A DNA stretch of 64,000 nt, from NCBI GenBank assembly GCA_034440575.1, contig JAOTOL010001623.1, forward strand, positions 892,501-956,500, given 5' to 3'. Source of the DNA: Imbricaverruca yamaguchii (lineage: Eukaryota > Arthropoda > Thecostraca > Neoverrucidae). The notes below the pieces were generated by a model that saw only the letters and a list, made by a program, of their open reading frames with translations, was not told where the DNA came from and searched no databases. Position numbers and translations under genes: made by a program. Of the stretch, positions 9,813 through 21,970 are shown one piece after another (the first letter of the stretch is position 1; every line of letters starts with the position of its first letter).

Positions 9813-10700
9813 TCGCCATATTCTGGGCGCTACATGACCAACCCAGTCGATACGCCACTGAGCCCAAAACACCAATCGACCCTCCAGATCCGCCCAATGG
9901 CGTTCGTCTCATTTGCACACGGAGAGCTCTGCGCGGGAAACACTACGGTGTCGGTATTTATTGACACCATCCTGAAGTGCAATCGTTTATGTTTGATACT
10001 GCATGTTCCTCATTCATCATATCACTTGAGCCCGTAGGTGACCGCACACTCGAAATCATCGCGGGCGCGCACCACACAGCACTGAGGTAGCTGGCTGTGG
10101 AGAGAATTAATCGGTTTGTTTTCGTTGTTACATAATTGCCGCGGGGCCGCCAGTGGTCGCGTTCATGCTTGGTTTGGAGAAGGACAGCAGTCCGTGGCCC
10201 GCGCGTGAGATAGCAGGTATAAGCAGTACCGTGAGGGATAGCTGCCGGCGGTAAAATTGAAGGGGAAAAGAGCGGGTATAGAGTAGTGAAAAGCGTTATA
10301 TATCAACACAGGATAGCCGATGCAACTCTCCCCATTAATTATGTTTTGAGCCAGTGTCAACTAAAGTATTAAGACCGAACCCATGCAAGAAGAAACAGCG
10401 CTGACAGTCTGATTCGAACATCGATTTTCACTTCCAACTTCACTTCCAAAGGCCGTATTCTCAAGCAGTAACTATCGGATGGGCAGTTGAATCAAGTGTG
10501 ATTGGTGTGAAAAGTTGACCCTTTGGAACGGTCCTACCCGACTTCAGCCAAAATATGACTTTTCAACTTTTAATCGAAACCCGAGCTACTCTGGCCATAT
10601 ATACGGTGCCGAGATCGGTTGTGACCCATATGGGATCTGCGGCATTGATTGTTCGTGCATGCTCGTAACCCGTCCGGTCTCGGGGGTCCTCAACCGCTTA
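9813..10700. other. No gene seen
   Basis: Mixed-composition sequence between the 22-bp array and dispersed repeat copy B. A 110-codon plus frame (10515-10847) runs into the repeat and has no motif I recognise. Confidence 0.35.
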
Positions 10701-10933
10701 CTCAGGTTCTTTTCGCGGATAGTGGACGAACGGCGCGCGGAAGCGCGCCCAAATTTTGCATACCTTTTTCCACATCAATTTGGCATGCTGTTTCAAAATT
10801 TTGAAGTCAGGACGTCTAGGGTCAACGAGTTAGTCAAGGTCAAGTGAGGTCACCTCCAAAAGAAGTTAAACCAGTCGTCATGCTTTAACAGATACAGATA
10901 TTTTAATGAAACCTTTAGCGTTTGCTTATCTTT
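10701..10933 (-). repeat. Dispersed repeat, copy B
   Basis: Reverse-complement partner of 5906-6141, with the same ordered landmarks including GTGAGGTCACCTCC and AGCGTTTGCTTATCTTT. The two copies are separated by 4.6 kb in opposite orientations. Confidence 0.75.
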
Positions 10934-10992
10934 AGGGATGCAACAAAACGTACGAGTGAATTTTTTTTAATTTTGTTTTTGACTACATATAA

Positions 10993-11160
10993 ATTTGGCA
11001 AATTGCAGTTCAAATAGAAAATTCTGGCTAAAGTAAAAAAAAATTATAAGGAAAATTTGACTTCCAACAACGTTTCTCGGCCTGCTCTATCCATTGGAAA
11101 AGAAAGAGGAAATAAAACTTTAAAAACACAAAATTTTGAAATTTCAAAAATATACAATTT
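10993..11160 (+). repeat. Dispersed AT-rich repeat, copy 1
   Basis: Aligns in direct orientation with 19500-19665: both contain ATTCTGGCTAAAGTAA, GACTTCCAACAACGTTTC and CTATCCATT-GAAAAG in order, followed by CAAAATTTTGA. No coding capacity. Confidence 0.75.
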
Positions 11161-11742
11161 TTATTTTGTGGACTAAAAAATATGCCCCTGGTCGATTTCA
11201 CTGTCCTTTTCTGCTTACAAATAAACTATTATCTTTCATATATCACGAAAATGAACACCCCAGAGCAAAAAACATAATGTAAGACGTGAAAATTCGTGAA
11301 AATCTAGCCCTTCTGGTGACGTCACTTTTGGGGAATTGTTTTTGGGGTGGATCCGCACCCTACTCGTCGAGCGCTTTCCGATGACACCTCTTTCGTTTTC
11401 GTGCGACGCTTAGTTTGGATTTTAGAGGGGGTTACTATCCCCCCCCCCCCCCCCGAGACGGGGTGTGAGAATCTGACGGGAGAGACGGCGCTGGTTAAGA
11501 TAGGCACACGCGAATGCCATGGGGGGGGGGGGTGGCCTCGAATCTCCATACGTGGTGTATGTCGCCCTCCTGATATTTACCATTCCACCAAGAATAGGTC
11601 CCAATGGATTGCAATATATGCCTTACTTGTGCACACTCCACGGATGGTAAGTTCTGACAAACTTGCATAACGCTGGTCTGAATACAGGTTGCCAAAGCTA
11701 AAGCTGAATGGTCTTGGCAAGAACACAAACACGCGCGCGTCC
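11161..11742. other. Gene-less stretch with a C-run and a G-run
   Basis: AT-rich up to 11320. Then a C-run near 11440-11454 and a G-run near 11521-11532 about 70 nt apart, which could pair or form quadruplex/i-motif structures. It lies downstream of the stop codon of the CASD1-like gene; no AATAAA signal is evident in the first 150 bases after that stop. Confidence 0.4.
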
Positions 11743-12942
11743 CTACGGCTCCATGTGACAGCAGCATCCGCTCGGCATGGTCATCACGTCCGAGAGCAGC
11801 ACGTCAAATAGCGTCTGCACCATCCGCCAGCGCACGGTGGAGCCGACGTGCGTGGGGTCGAGACACTCGTGGCGCACGTCGCCGACATGCGGCTTCGTGC
11901 GCCAGCTGACGGGCAGGCACGCGACGTGGTAGAACCGGACTGCATCGGCCACGCCGGCCGACCACAGGTTCAGGCCGGCCACCCGGCCGGACGTGCTGTA
12001 GAGCGCCGCCGTCACGGCCAGCAGTGTCGCCGTGACGGACGACTTCCGGCCCTTGATCGGCTCCGTCATGTACTGCTCCTCGAGCTTCCAGAGCAGGCGG
12101 GTGGCGGCCGCCAGCCGCGCCAGCGGCCGCCGCAGCTTCGCCTGTCTGTCGGCGAAGTGCTGCACCCAGTGCGAAGGCGGCTGCGCCAGGATGGCCTTGT
12201 GGCGGACGGCGTACCAGGTGCCGCCGTTGATCACCACCAGGTCGGCGCAGCGGCCCAGCGCACACTGGTCGGCCAGCTGGTCCAGCTTCTCGGCGAACCA
12301 GTCGGACGGGTAGGGCCGCCACCAGAACTCGCTGCGCATGTGCTTGCCCGTGTCGATGAGGCTGCAGCTCACCGCCGCCGCCACCCAGTCGCCGCTGCTG
12401 TCGTTGGCCGGCTGGGCCGCCGGCACATTGATCTCGACACAGTTGTCAGGCACGGCCGGCACGCGCAGACGCGCCGACGCGTCCGGCGGGCCCACCGTGT
12501 CGAACTGGCTGTGCGTGCCGGTGATGTTGAAGTCGCGCCGGAAGCTGTTGAGGCCCATGTGCGCCTTGACGCTCTCCTGCAGGATGCGAACACGACTGTC
12601 GCCGACGAACACGACTCGGACGGGTCGGCCGCGCCGCTCGGCCAGCCGCTGCAGGCCCAGCTGCAGCTGGCCCAGTGTCCACTGGCGTCTCGCACAGAGG
12701 TCGGCCACCGGCGGCTCCCAGGAGAAGCGTACCTGGCCGAGCTGCAGCACCCTCCGACACTGGTACCACGTGTCGTCCGGCGGCAGCGAGTACCACGGCC
12801 GATACACCAGCAGCGTCACACACGTCGCCACGCCGATTGTCAGCAGTCTGCTCCTGCGGTACCACATTGTTGTGCTGAGGCGGCCGCTTCCACTGACGTC
12901 CCTGCTCTGCCGCGCCGGCCTCTGCCGCTGACGGCAGAGCAT
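11743..12942 (-). CDS. CASD1-like SGNH/PC-esterase, type II membrane protein
   Basis: An uninterrupted 399-codon frame, GC-rich, on one exon. Residues 33-47 (LLTIGVATCVTLLVY) form a single N-terminal membrane anchor after a basic cytosolic tail, so the catalytic domain should face the Golgi/ER lumen. SGNH landmarks: block I VVFVGDSRVRIL with Ser in GDSR at 114-117; a block-III-like LVVINGGTWYAV around 235-246; and the C-terminal dyad in LDPTHVG (Asp362, His365), matching the D-x-x-H of the family. In CASD1 this domain transfers acetyl groups to sialic acid O-9 and is followed by a multi-pass CAS1 domain; here the frame ends soon after the dyad, so that domain is absent. Substrate unknown. The Met at codon 26 is an alternative start directly before the anchor. 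Confidence 0.7.
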   Translation of the reverse strand: MLCRQRQRPARQSRDVSGSGRLSTTMWYRRSRLLTIGVATCVTLLVYRPWYSLPPDDTWYQCRRVLQLGQVRFSWEPPVADLCARRQWTLGQLQLGLQRLAERRGRPVRVVFVGDSRVRILQESVKAHMGLNSFRRDFNITGTHSQFDTVGPPDASARLRVPAVPDNCVEINVPAAQPANDSSGDWVAAAVSCSLIDTGKHMRSEFWWRPYPSDWFAEKLDQLADQCALGRCADLVVINGGTWYAVRHKAILAQPPSHWVQHFADRQAKLRRPLARLAAATRLLWKLEEQYMTEPIKGRKSSVTATLLAVTAALYSTSGRVAGLNLWSAGVADAVRFYHVACLPVSWRTKPHVGDVRHECLDPTHVGSTVRWRMVQTLFDVLLSDVMTMPSGCCCHMEP

Positions 12943-13689
12943 TGCCGCTCGGAAAAAAATCCTACCGCTCTAGCGGCCAGACGGCGAACTATTCCGGAAC
13001 TCAGTTTATCCAGGCTTATCCCGGCACAGTAGGTACTTACGCATCGTAGCGTTTCAATCTATGTTTCACAAGACTATCAGTTGCATTCTGACTTCGGTTT
13101 TTGGTTGACGGGTAGTGGGCTGGACAAATTGACAATATATGGTTGTCAATACAATGTGGTTCATGGTATTTATTATTTACACGATCTACATGATTCTGTG
13201 TCTCATTTTTCTTATCCTTATGTTTGTGCTTTGATCCCAACAACAAATATTTGTCATGAGAATCTCCATTGATCGATGGAAGTGGCCGGATCTTTAAATG
13301 GTTCATGCGGCATCACCCAATGCATGTCTGCAATGATGGATCCTGAGCTTGGTAGTGCTGTTTGCTCATGCAACCTTGCAGTGTAGTTTTCACGGAGCGT
13401 GGCAACTGACTGGGTGCATTTGACCAGGCAGCGACCGTGTTGGTGATTTCGCTTGTTGTGTGTTATAGCAGTGACCGTATTCGCATTCGCATCTTCAACC
13501 ATGCAGTTATTTTACTTGCGGGTCCAAATATCGTTCGTTGGAATGCCAAGTGAACAAACTGGTGTAGGGGCCTCTGTCGTCGGCGGAGTGTGGAGTGTAT
13601 AGGGGGGGGTGAACCGTGCTTGCGATTCCTCTGGGGTCATGTGAAAGGAAACCTTAGCCAAACTGGGTGAAGTCACTCGTTAACTTTTG
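12943..13689. other. No gene seen
   Basis: Upstream of the CASD1-like gene on its strand, so its promoter and any 5' UTR lie here. I see no convincing core-promoter motif. A G-run occurs at 13600-13609. Confidence 0.35.
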
Positions 13690-13830
13690 GGCGTCAGTAC
13701 GTTGGATTTGTGTTTAGGTAATTTTCCTGCGGTCATGCCTTTCCGATGCTGCCTGGGGCCTTCGGGATGTTGTTGTTTTTTCTGGACCGGTGACTATCTG
13801 GAATTCTCCACTGCTCTACGGCCGCTGACA

Positions 13831-13832
<2 letters not shown>

Positions 13833-13917
<85 letters not shown>

Positions 13918-14035
13918 TGTGTGTGTATGTGCGTGTGTGCGTGTGCGTGTGCGTGTGCGTGTGCGTGTGCGTGTGCGTGTGCGTGTGCGTGTGCGTGTGT
14001 GCGCGCGCGCGTGTATATGTGTGTGTGTGTGTGTG

Positions 14036-14068
<33 letters not shown>

Positions 14069-14069
14069 T
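13833..14069. repeat. (GT)n / (GCGTGT)n microsatellite
   Basis: About 235 bp of GT dinucleotides with an internal block of GTGCGT hexamers (about 13930-14000), a short (GC)n and TATA interruptions. The alternating purine-pyrimidine composition favours Z-DNA. Confidence 0.98.
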
Positions 14070-14572
14070 GGAGTTTGACCAGCCTGCCACCTTTTGGTAA
14101 TTTCGGCTGTTTCCGGCGTTGTGTGGAGGTGTAAATGAAGCTGTGGGTTATGGTGTGAGAGCATCGTTGGCGGGGAAGTGGAAGAAAGGATTAACAAAGT
14201 TTGTTTGTTGAGGGGTGTCGGAGTAGAGTTAAGGCTGCCTTCGAGTTAACAGAGCACAATTGAGCAGAATTCAGTCGAGCTGCCTTCGAGATGAGGAGGT
14301 ATATCTGGTCGGAGTCTGAAGATGATACAGTAGTGAAGTGTGAAGAGTTGCCAATCCGGACGGTGCTAATTTAGGATATGGGGTGTTGTATAGGGGGGGG
14401 CAGGGCATCGCCCAATTTTGTAGACATTGCGGGAACATGAAGTCGTATAAAATTGGAGTGGCGTGTTTTTATGTGCCTTTTTTCTCTTTTTTTAACGTAC
14501 ATTTTATTTTTTCCTTCTTTCTTTCTTTTCCCTTTTCCCTTTTTCATCTATCACAGTTTACCAGTTTGCGTG

Positions 14573-14775
<203 letters not shown>

Positions 14776-14779
14776 AAGA

Positions 14780-15490
14780 TATGTTCGTGTGGCGTCGTTG
14801 AGGAGGGTAGTGAGGTTTAGTGGGACGCTGTTTGTGGTACAGTAGCTTGTGATACGCTGTCTTTGGTTGCTGTATTTGGTGCAGTACATGAACATGTGTT
14901 TGATTGTAGGTGTTCGTTGACATATTGTGCGCTGTGGTCCGATGCGTAACAGTGTCAGCATTCTGTCTTTAGTCTTTTCTTGGTGTTGCGATTGGTGGTG
15001 CGCCAGTGCTCGTATTTTGCGTGTATTTCGTGGAGTTGTCTTATTGCTGTGTTCCATGTTTGTTGAATGTGTTCGTCGATTCTCTGGTGTATTGTGGGGT
15101 AATGGTCGGATTGTAGGTATGGGCAGTGTGGGGTTTGTTGCAGTGGTGTGGCTATGTTTTCTTCGGTGTATGCGTGCTCGTTGCCGTTGCCTTGTATGTT
15201 TGTGTGGCTTGGTATCCAGAGGAGAGGTGGTCGTTGTTGAATGTTTAATTTTTATATATGTGCAGCATTTATATGTGCAGCAGTTGATTTTGCGTCTGTG
15301 GCTATGATGTATTCAATGTTTGTGATGTAGATAGTGGAATATGCCGGAAAGATTGCATACATTTCTGCTGTTTATGTGAATGCTGTGTCGGGCAGGATGA
15401 CGGTGCTCTCAAGGGTACAGCACCACCGCTGCATCCGTCTGTTGTGTTGTGTGTGATTTTGAGCCGTCGGTATAGACGACATTGTTATGT
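14780..15490 (-). pseudogene. LINE RNase H domain and C-terminal Cys/His motif
   Basis: Read on minus across two or three frames: VVYTDGSKS (first catalytic Asp), TAEMYAI (Glu), IIATDAKS (Asp) and WIPSHTNIQGNGNEHA, which matches the WIPSH-x-GI-GNE block of LINE RNase H. Then comes a C-terminal stretch RMLTLLRIGP and TIKHMFMYCTKYSNQR, the H/C finger that ends I-group LINE ORF2 proteins. Frameshifts and at least one stop (after LYP in one frame) show it is dead. Confidence 0.75.
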
Positions 15491-15779
15491 GCGCATTATG
15501 ATATTCATTGAAGAAAAAGTTGTATTTCCGTGTCTGTGTGTGCGCGCTTCGGTTGGTCAATGCGGAAGAGTGTTGTGGGTGTTTGGTGTTTCCACCACGC
15601 AGTGGATTGTGGGGGTGGTTTTGATGCGAGGAGTGTGATGTGTGCACTATTTGCATGTTGGTGAATGCGTTCGATGCGAATTTGTGGTGCGTGAGTGCAT
15701 GGGTGTTGTCTAATGAGTTGTGTTTTGCAACAATGTGATGCCGCATTCATCAACACGCAAATAGGCTAAGCATACTATG

Positions 15780-16620
<841 letters not shown>

Positions 16621-16634
16621 TGATTGAGTACTAC

Positions 16635-16828
16635 CTGGACGTCGGTGCCGTTCGGATTAAGCAGGTTGCTACAGTAAATTATACCCTGGGTTACTTTCAA
16701 ATTCACCGCCAGCCAAGACCCAGAGTCACCTAGCTGCCCACCGCCGGCCGTACAGCACAGCGTCGGACCTGAACGGTATCCATTGCTCTCCATCCCCAGG
16801 CCATTCGCGCAGCCCATCTTATTGTCGT
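16635..16828 (-). CDS. Candidate exon, discoidin (F5/8C)-like
   Basis: Minus strand, 194 nt, from a possible acceptor (TTATAAACAG) to a donor reading CCAG|GTAGTA. The frame contains GCANGLGMESNGY, close to the C-x-PLGMESG start of F5/8 type C domains. About 30 residues later comes SWLAVNLKVTQGI, similar in spacing and composition to the WLQVDL-x-VTGI strand. The linker is shorter than usual and most core residues are not visible. It sits next to the AC tract that ends the inverted LINE copy. It could be a chance open frame or an old pseudogene. Confidence 0.3.
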
Positions 16829-17640
16829 CTGTTTATAAAGTGACCAACAGCGACTGATCTCGGCGCAATGAGACAGGCGGAGAAGTGGTGACTAAGACAG
16901 ACGGTAGTGAAACAGCTTGGTGCGCGAAACCTGCTTTTCAACCAACGAGAATGAGTGATTGCAGATCACAAACTGAAGCTTGGCAAGTCAGGCTTTAATT
17001 CGTATTTCAAGAAGTGTGCGGCATGAAAGCAAACAAATCCAAATGCCCACATCGCCCTGACGCACGCACGCAATTGTAATTGTCCTTGTCGGCCATTGCG
17101 GCCCACTCTGGCGAATGACCTTGATGAAAATTATATTAAGCTATTACGGTGAAGCGCATTTAAATAGTGCAATAATTATATAATTTCTCGGCGTAAGTAA
17201 TCCTGGAACAATTGCATATGGGGATGCTCTATGCTGGTGAATATGAACAACATAGGCTGCAAAGAATTGACTCTGTCGCAATTGCGCACATACCATCAAC
17301 ACAGACTCGCTCCAAAAGAAAACAACAGCCGAAAAGCCCTGTCCAGTGTAAGGTGGCTTACATTCATTCTCCAACAAATGTTCCATGTTGCCCACTGAGC
17401 CGCGCGACGTTAGACCAGATCACGGCCACCAGCCTTGCCTAGACATGTTTTGAAGAAGCAGCCGAACAGTCGGACCCGTTGGACGCATACCTGCTCAGAC
17501 AAACAATACAGGGGAGAAAGGCCGACCGACCTTGAAATCAGCGCATCAGAGATTCCCGGTCTTGTCCATCTAGAGGGCTGGCCCCTGCCGCGTGTAAAGT
17601 CGTGGGTCAATGACCAGCAGCCGATCCACCCCACATAACA
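16829..17640. other. No gene seen
   Basis: Mixed-composition sequence with no domain on either strand. A short AAGAAGCAGCCGAACAGTCG stretch at 17452-17471 opens a 67-codon frame without motifs. Confidence 0.35.
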
Positions 17641-19110
17641 CCACAAGACGTCCACGCAATCTACACAAACACAAACAACTCATACAACTACATTGTGGGT
17701 AAGCAGTTCCAAACTTCCCAAGCAACTCAGACAGACCAAGCAATCATAATCAGACCACAAGCCAAAGCACAAAGCACCGCACAAGCGCCAAAACAAAACA
17801 GGCCCCGACACTACTCACCCACCCACTCAACACATGCACCACCCCCAATACCACATCGTTGAACACGTAAGCCATCACCAGCACCAGACCCATCAGAATC
17901 ATCATTAATACCACTCGCGGTGGGAAAAACCTACGCTTTCATTTCGAAACCCTGACAGATTCAGACAACATGAGCAAAAAACAACAGCAAAATAAACACC
18001 ACTTCTATCTACAACAAACTACACACCCGTGCCAAATCCTGCAGACACTGAACATCACCATTCACATAGTCTCTCCCTGCTCTACCCATGACGTGTATTT
18101 TTTTCAAATATAAAACTGACTAAAAAGCACAGAAAATAGATGATGAAAATATGACAAAAGGCCAAAACCAGAGCGAAAAAAGTTTAACAATGCAAAAAGG
18201 CCCACAGCAGTGTATGATGTGTATAATATGTGGATGTTTTTTAAATGGTCATGATGACGCGACCCCCATACTGCTCCGGCACCGCCCGGACCACGGCCTC
18301 TCAACTAGACTTCTCTTCATTCGTAAACGGCCGATATTACCTCAAGATGGCAGGCTGGTCAAACACAGCAACGACAACATATCCTTCCGTACTACTGTAA
18401 TCACTTTCAAACGTCGTGCGTTGAAACGAGACTCCTCGGTTTCGCACGTCTCCACGTTCCAGCGACAGTTTCTCGACAGCAAGAGTTCGATCAACCTGCC
18501 GCCACCCGCCACCAGCCACCGGCCAACTACCACCAACACACCATACACCTACACACACACAACTACACACCACAACACATCTCCCGACTCCAGCTTCCCC
18601 TTTGCACTGGACTCTGCACCTTTCGTTGCACTTTGTCTCTTCACACCCTCTGCGAATTTAAGACTCGCAGACCCGGAGCCCAACTTCAACTTCATCTACA
18701 ACTTCACCTTGAGCTAAGTGCTCTAGTGTTTCTGTGCTTCTGTAACGTCTTCATCTACAGGCTACGGTAGGTTCGGCGGTGCTGTCACCCCTCCCAGCTG
18801 TGGCCCCCTCCAACTCACCCCCGGTTTTCCCTCTTGTGCCTTCTGCACGATCTCTTCTACTCTTTCTAATCATGCTCCCTTCAAGCACAGTTTCCGATTT
18901 CTTTGTGTTCTCTTCTACTTGATCTGCCCTGATTTTGAAACAGCCTGGCTTTCTGCACGCCCTTCCGTACCGTCCGCCTGTGACGCGGCACTGCACTGTA
19001 AAGCACGCATCGACACCGGCTCACTCTTCTTCAACACCACACACAACATAATCACATGCGACATCACACCCAACAAGCACCACGCAACATGAACACTAAC
19101 ACATCACACC
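17641..19110 (+). repeat. A/C-rich stretch with a third LINE 3'-like copy
   Basis: The plus strand is strongly A/C-rich (G-poor), like the inverted LINE copy at 15780-16340. At 18345-18375 the word GGCAGGCTGGTCAAAC recurs in the orientation of the 16350 copy, followed by AACGACAAC and a pyrimidine-rich part to about 18720. The coding-like frame 18151-18717 has no recognisable domain. Confidence 0.4.
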
Positions 19111-19499
19111 CATAGGTGTTGTTTTACTTTGTTGTTTATGTGTTGATTATTGAGAGGCAAAGTGCCACATGATTAATTTAGATATTAGATGTGGCTGTTT
19201 AATCAGCGGAATCCGCCCGCTTCTGTTTTTAGATTTGCTCATAAACGGGAAGAGATATTGTAATGTAATGTTGTGACATAGTTTTTAAAAAATCGATAAG
19301 CGCAATGTATGTATGTAACACAAACTCGAAATCCGTTAGTAATATAAGAATTGCATGGGCGCGAAATCGGCCGACCATGCGGCGGGCGGAGAGCGTTCAA
19401 GGTCACAAAGGCTATGTCGATACAGTGAAGCGGCAGTGCGGTGATTCAGTCGGTCACCTCCTTTGACCTTAGCCCGCGCCGTACCGGTGGGGGTCTGCA
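19111..19499. other. No gene seen
   Basis: Contains CGGTCACCTCCTTTGACCTTA (split here as GGTCACCTCC and TTTGACCTTAG), a direct/inverted AGGTCA pair like those in the dispersed repeats. Confidence 0.35.
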
Positions 19500-19665
19500 T
19501 ATTTTGCATATTTGCCTATTAGAATTCAAATAAAAGATTCTGGCTAAAGTAAGCATTTTTTTTGGAAGTTGACTTCCAACAACGTTTCCCGGTCTGGTCT
19601 ATCCATTAGAAAAGGAAAGTGAAAGAAAACGTGAAACTCAAAATTTTGATATTTCACAAGAAATA
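19500..19665 (+). repeat. Dispersed AT-rich repeat, copy 2
   Basis: Direct-orientation partner of 10993-11160, ending in a G-run at 19669-19676. Confidence 0.75.
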
Positions 19666-19869
19666 TTTGGGGGGGGACCATACAATAACTTGTATGGTCC
19701 GCACACATGCGTGATGGCGAACAAGTGATGTATTATTAATATCTTATATTGCTCGGGAGCCCCTCGGATCATCTGGGTAGCAACTGTCGGCGCTTGACGT
19801 GCATCGAACCATGACAGAACCTCAATAATGTCAGAAAGCTTCATGGCAAAGGGTAGAAAATGACAGTGT

Positions 19870-20412
19870 TGGATACCTATAAAAGTAGTTGAGTATGGCA
19901 TCAGAGGGCAATTGATTCCATGCTGGTTTATTTGAGACCATTAGAAATTAATTCGCTAATGTAGAACATCTGATACACAACTAAAATGAATACGATGTGA
20001 TAATTCGAGACAGATATCCTGGAGTTGAGTGCAAACATGACATAGTTAGATAGATGTAAAAGTAGTCGAGTATGGCATCAGAAGGCAACATATTTTATGT
20101 CTGTTTAATTGAGACCATTGGAAATTAATACGCTTATTTAGAACATCTGATATACAACTTAAATGAATGCAGTGTGATATTTCTAGACACACATCCGGGA
20201 ATTCAACGCAAAAATAACAGCATTCACATATATAAATGCAGTCGAGTGTGGCATCAGAAGGCAACTCATTATATCCCGGTATATTTTGGACCATTGTAAA
20301 TCAATTTGGTAATGTAGAACATCTGAATTTAAAGAGAATATAGAATTTAAAGGAAGACAACGTGATAATTTGGGACACAAATTCTTGAATTGAGTGCAAA
20401 AGCGACAGGGAA
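19870..20412. repeat. 177-bp tandem satellite, three monomers
   Basis: The word AGTAGTTGAGTATGGCATCA recurs with small changes at about 19884, 20061 and 20237, giving periods of 177 and 176. Each monomer continues with a GAGACCATT-GAAATTAAT-like block, GTAGAACATCTGA and a GTGATAATT-GA block in the same order. A diverged fourth unit may lie before 19870. The monomer length is typical of nucleosome-sized satellites. Confidence 0.85.
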
Positions 20413-20718
20413 GTTATTTAAGATGATATAACAATGTAACACGTTCGATTTTCGCTCAGTTAAGAACATTGTAAATTGTCACCACACCACACAGAATGTG
20501 CATGACGCATTTTTATCACAAGACGTTAAGTGACTAATTGCTCCAATTTCGCTTTAAGGACAATTTGACGGGGTGAAATGACATGACAATAAAATGTACT
20601 ACAAAGCATAAGAGAGCCTGTTTCAATGTTTCAAAGTTGACCATTGGAATCACTTGCACCTTCCATAGAAACCAGAATATAGCGTTAATCAGAGCAAGCC
20701 CACTCTGGTGGTGCTCTT

Positions 20719-21970
20719 TTACAAGCCCACCACCAGAGCGGCGCCACCCATATTATGTCCGCTCATGACGCCTAACGTGTTTGAGTGAACCCCCGAATTT
20801 TTCACCCAGATGCGTCCGGAAAGCTCGAGTGCACCCCACCCGTGAAATTTGTTAGCTAGAGGCGCCTCTCTAGAGCCCAAGTTCCCCTCGTGGCAATTTC
20901 TGAACCTGCTCCTGCCCGGTGGGCTGTCTTTTCCTTCCGAGGGAAGCCTATGGCCGAAAAAAATCCGAGCGGGATCCATTCGAGAGCACTGGAGAGGTGC
21001 CTTTTTATCTCGGAGGGGGCTTTTAACTAAGGAATTATATCGAGTGCATTCGAGCGTTCTCCGATGAGCTTCTTTTCCCGGCCGGAAGACCGGCCACCTT
21101 CCATAGAAGGCAGACACATGCCCCTAGTTACCCTCTCCTGTATCTTCCCCTGACTTCTGCATCTGCAAGCCAGCAGCTGGCCGCGTTCTGGCTATCACAG
21201 TTTCCTTCCTCCTTTTTCCGAAGAAGACAGACCTCTAGCCGATGCAGACGAACTGTGCGTTTCGGGTGGCTGCAATTCAAGAAAACAGCACCAACTTCGA
21301 CCTGCTGGTGACAAGCCTTTCTGTATTTATCACAACGGAGATGCAGATATTATCACGGCCAAGACTCCCAATTTCAGATCCTTATTGACGCCTAGAGGCA
21401 TAGGTCACTCCCTGAAGCCTTATTGCCACGTCAGCAGTTCGGGGACTAGAGGCTCGTTCCAACTGCCCCTGTGTATGCACCGAGAGCTGGGTACAACAGG
21501 CGGTGTACCACATGTCCGTGAGCTGTTGAAGACTATTTCTTCAACGGCTGCCGCAGGCTTTGGTAGCATCATCGCTTCCGTCAGAGGAAGCTCCTCTGAA
21601 CCAACTGGCTGACGCAGCCGAATAATTCTTGGAAGCCTCGGCTTCAGGCCTGGTGTCAGCATTGGCGGCAAGATGCTTGGCAGCGCAGACAGTGCCAGTC
21701 GGCGCAGTGTCTCCGGAACACAGTACGCTGGCCGCACAACATGATATCATTTTAGTGCCCCTATCAGTCATCTTTTTGTTGACCAAAAGGGGAAAGTGGT
21801 CCGAAAATACCTGGGCTGCATCGCAGGTGGCATGCACCATAACTAGTGCTAGTCCTCTTGAATTTAAATGCATCGAAAAAGCTTCCAGCGCATATTTTTT
21901 AACCCAAACTGCTCAGGCATTGGCTTTGCCCCCCCCCCCCTTCGTCAGCCCAGGCATAGGCCGCAAATAA
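20719..21970. other. Unassigned island with long opposing frames, faint DIRS-like signal
   Basis: Richer in GC than its surroundings, with open frames on both strands (minus 21117-20719, 21737-21420 and 21873-21541; plus 21629-21970). The minus frame near 20850 has FHGWGALELSGRIW followed by HSNTLG, which faintly resembles the GWGA...SG-W...HIN-LE block of DIRS-type RNase H. There is no RT active-site motif and no recombinase. I cannot assign it. Confidence 0.25.

Noticed and set aside
9298..10037. Long Asp/Arg/Pro and Ser/Pro-rich frames on both strands
   Set aside because: They are the six-frame read-out of the 22-bp minisatellite.
12032..13032. Long frames overlapping the CASD1-like gene on other frames and strand
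   Set aside because: They are shadows of a GC-rich coding sequence; only the 11743-12942 minus frame has ordered motifs and an anchor.
13687..14197. Cys-Val and His-Thr repeat proteins
   Set aside because: Translations of the (GT)n tract; no sequence outside the tract supports a gene.
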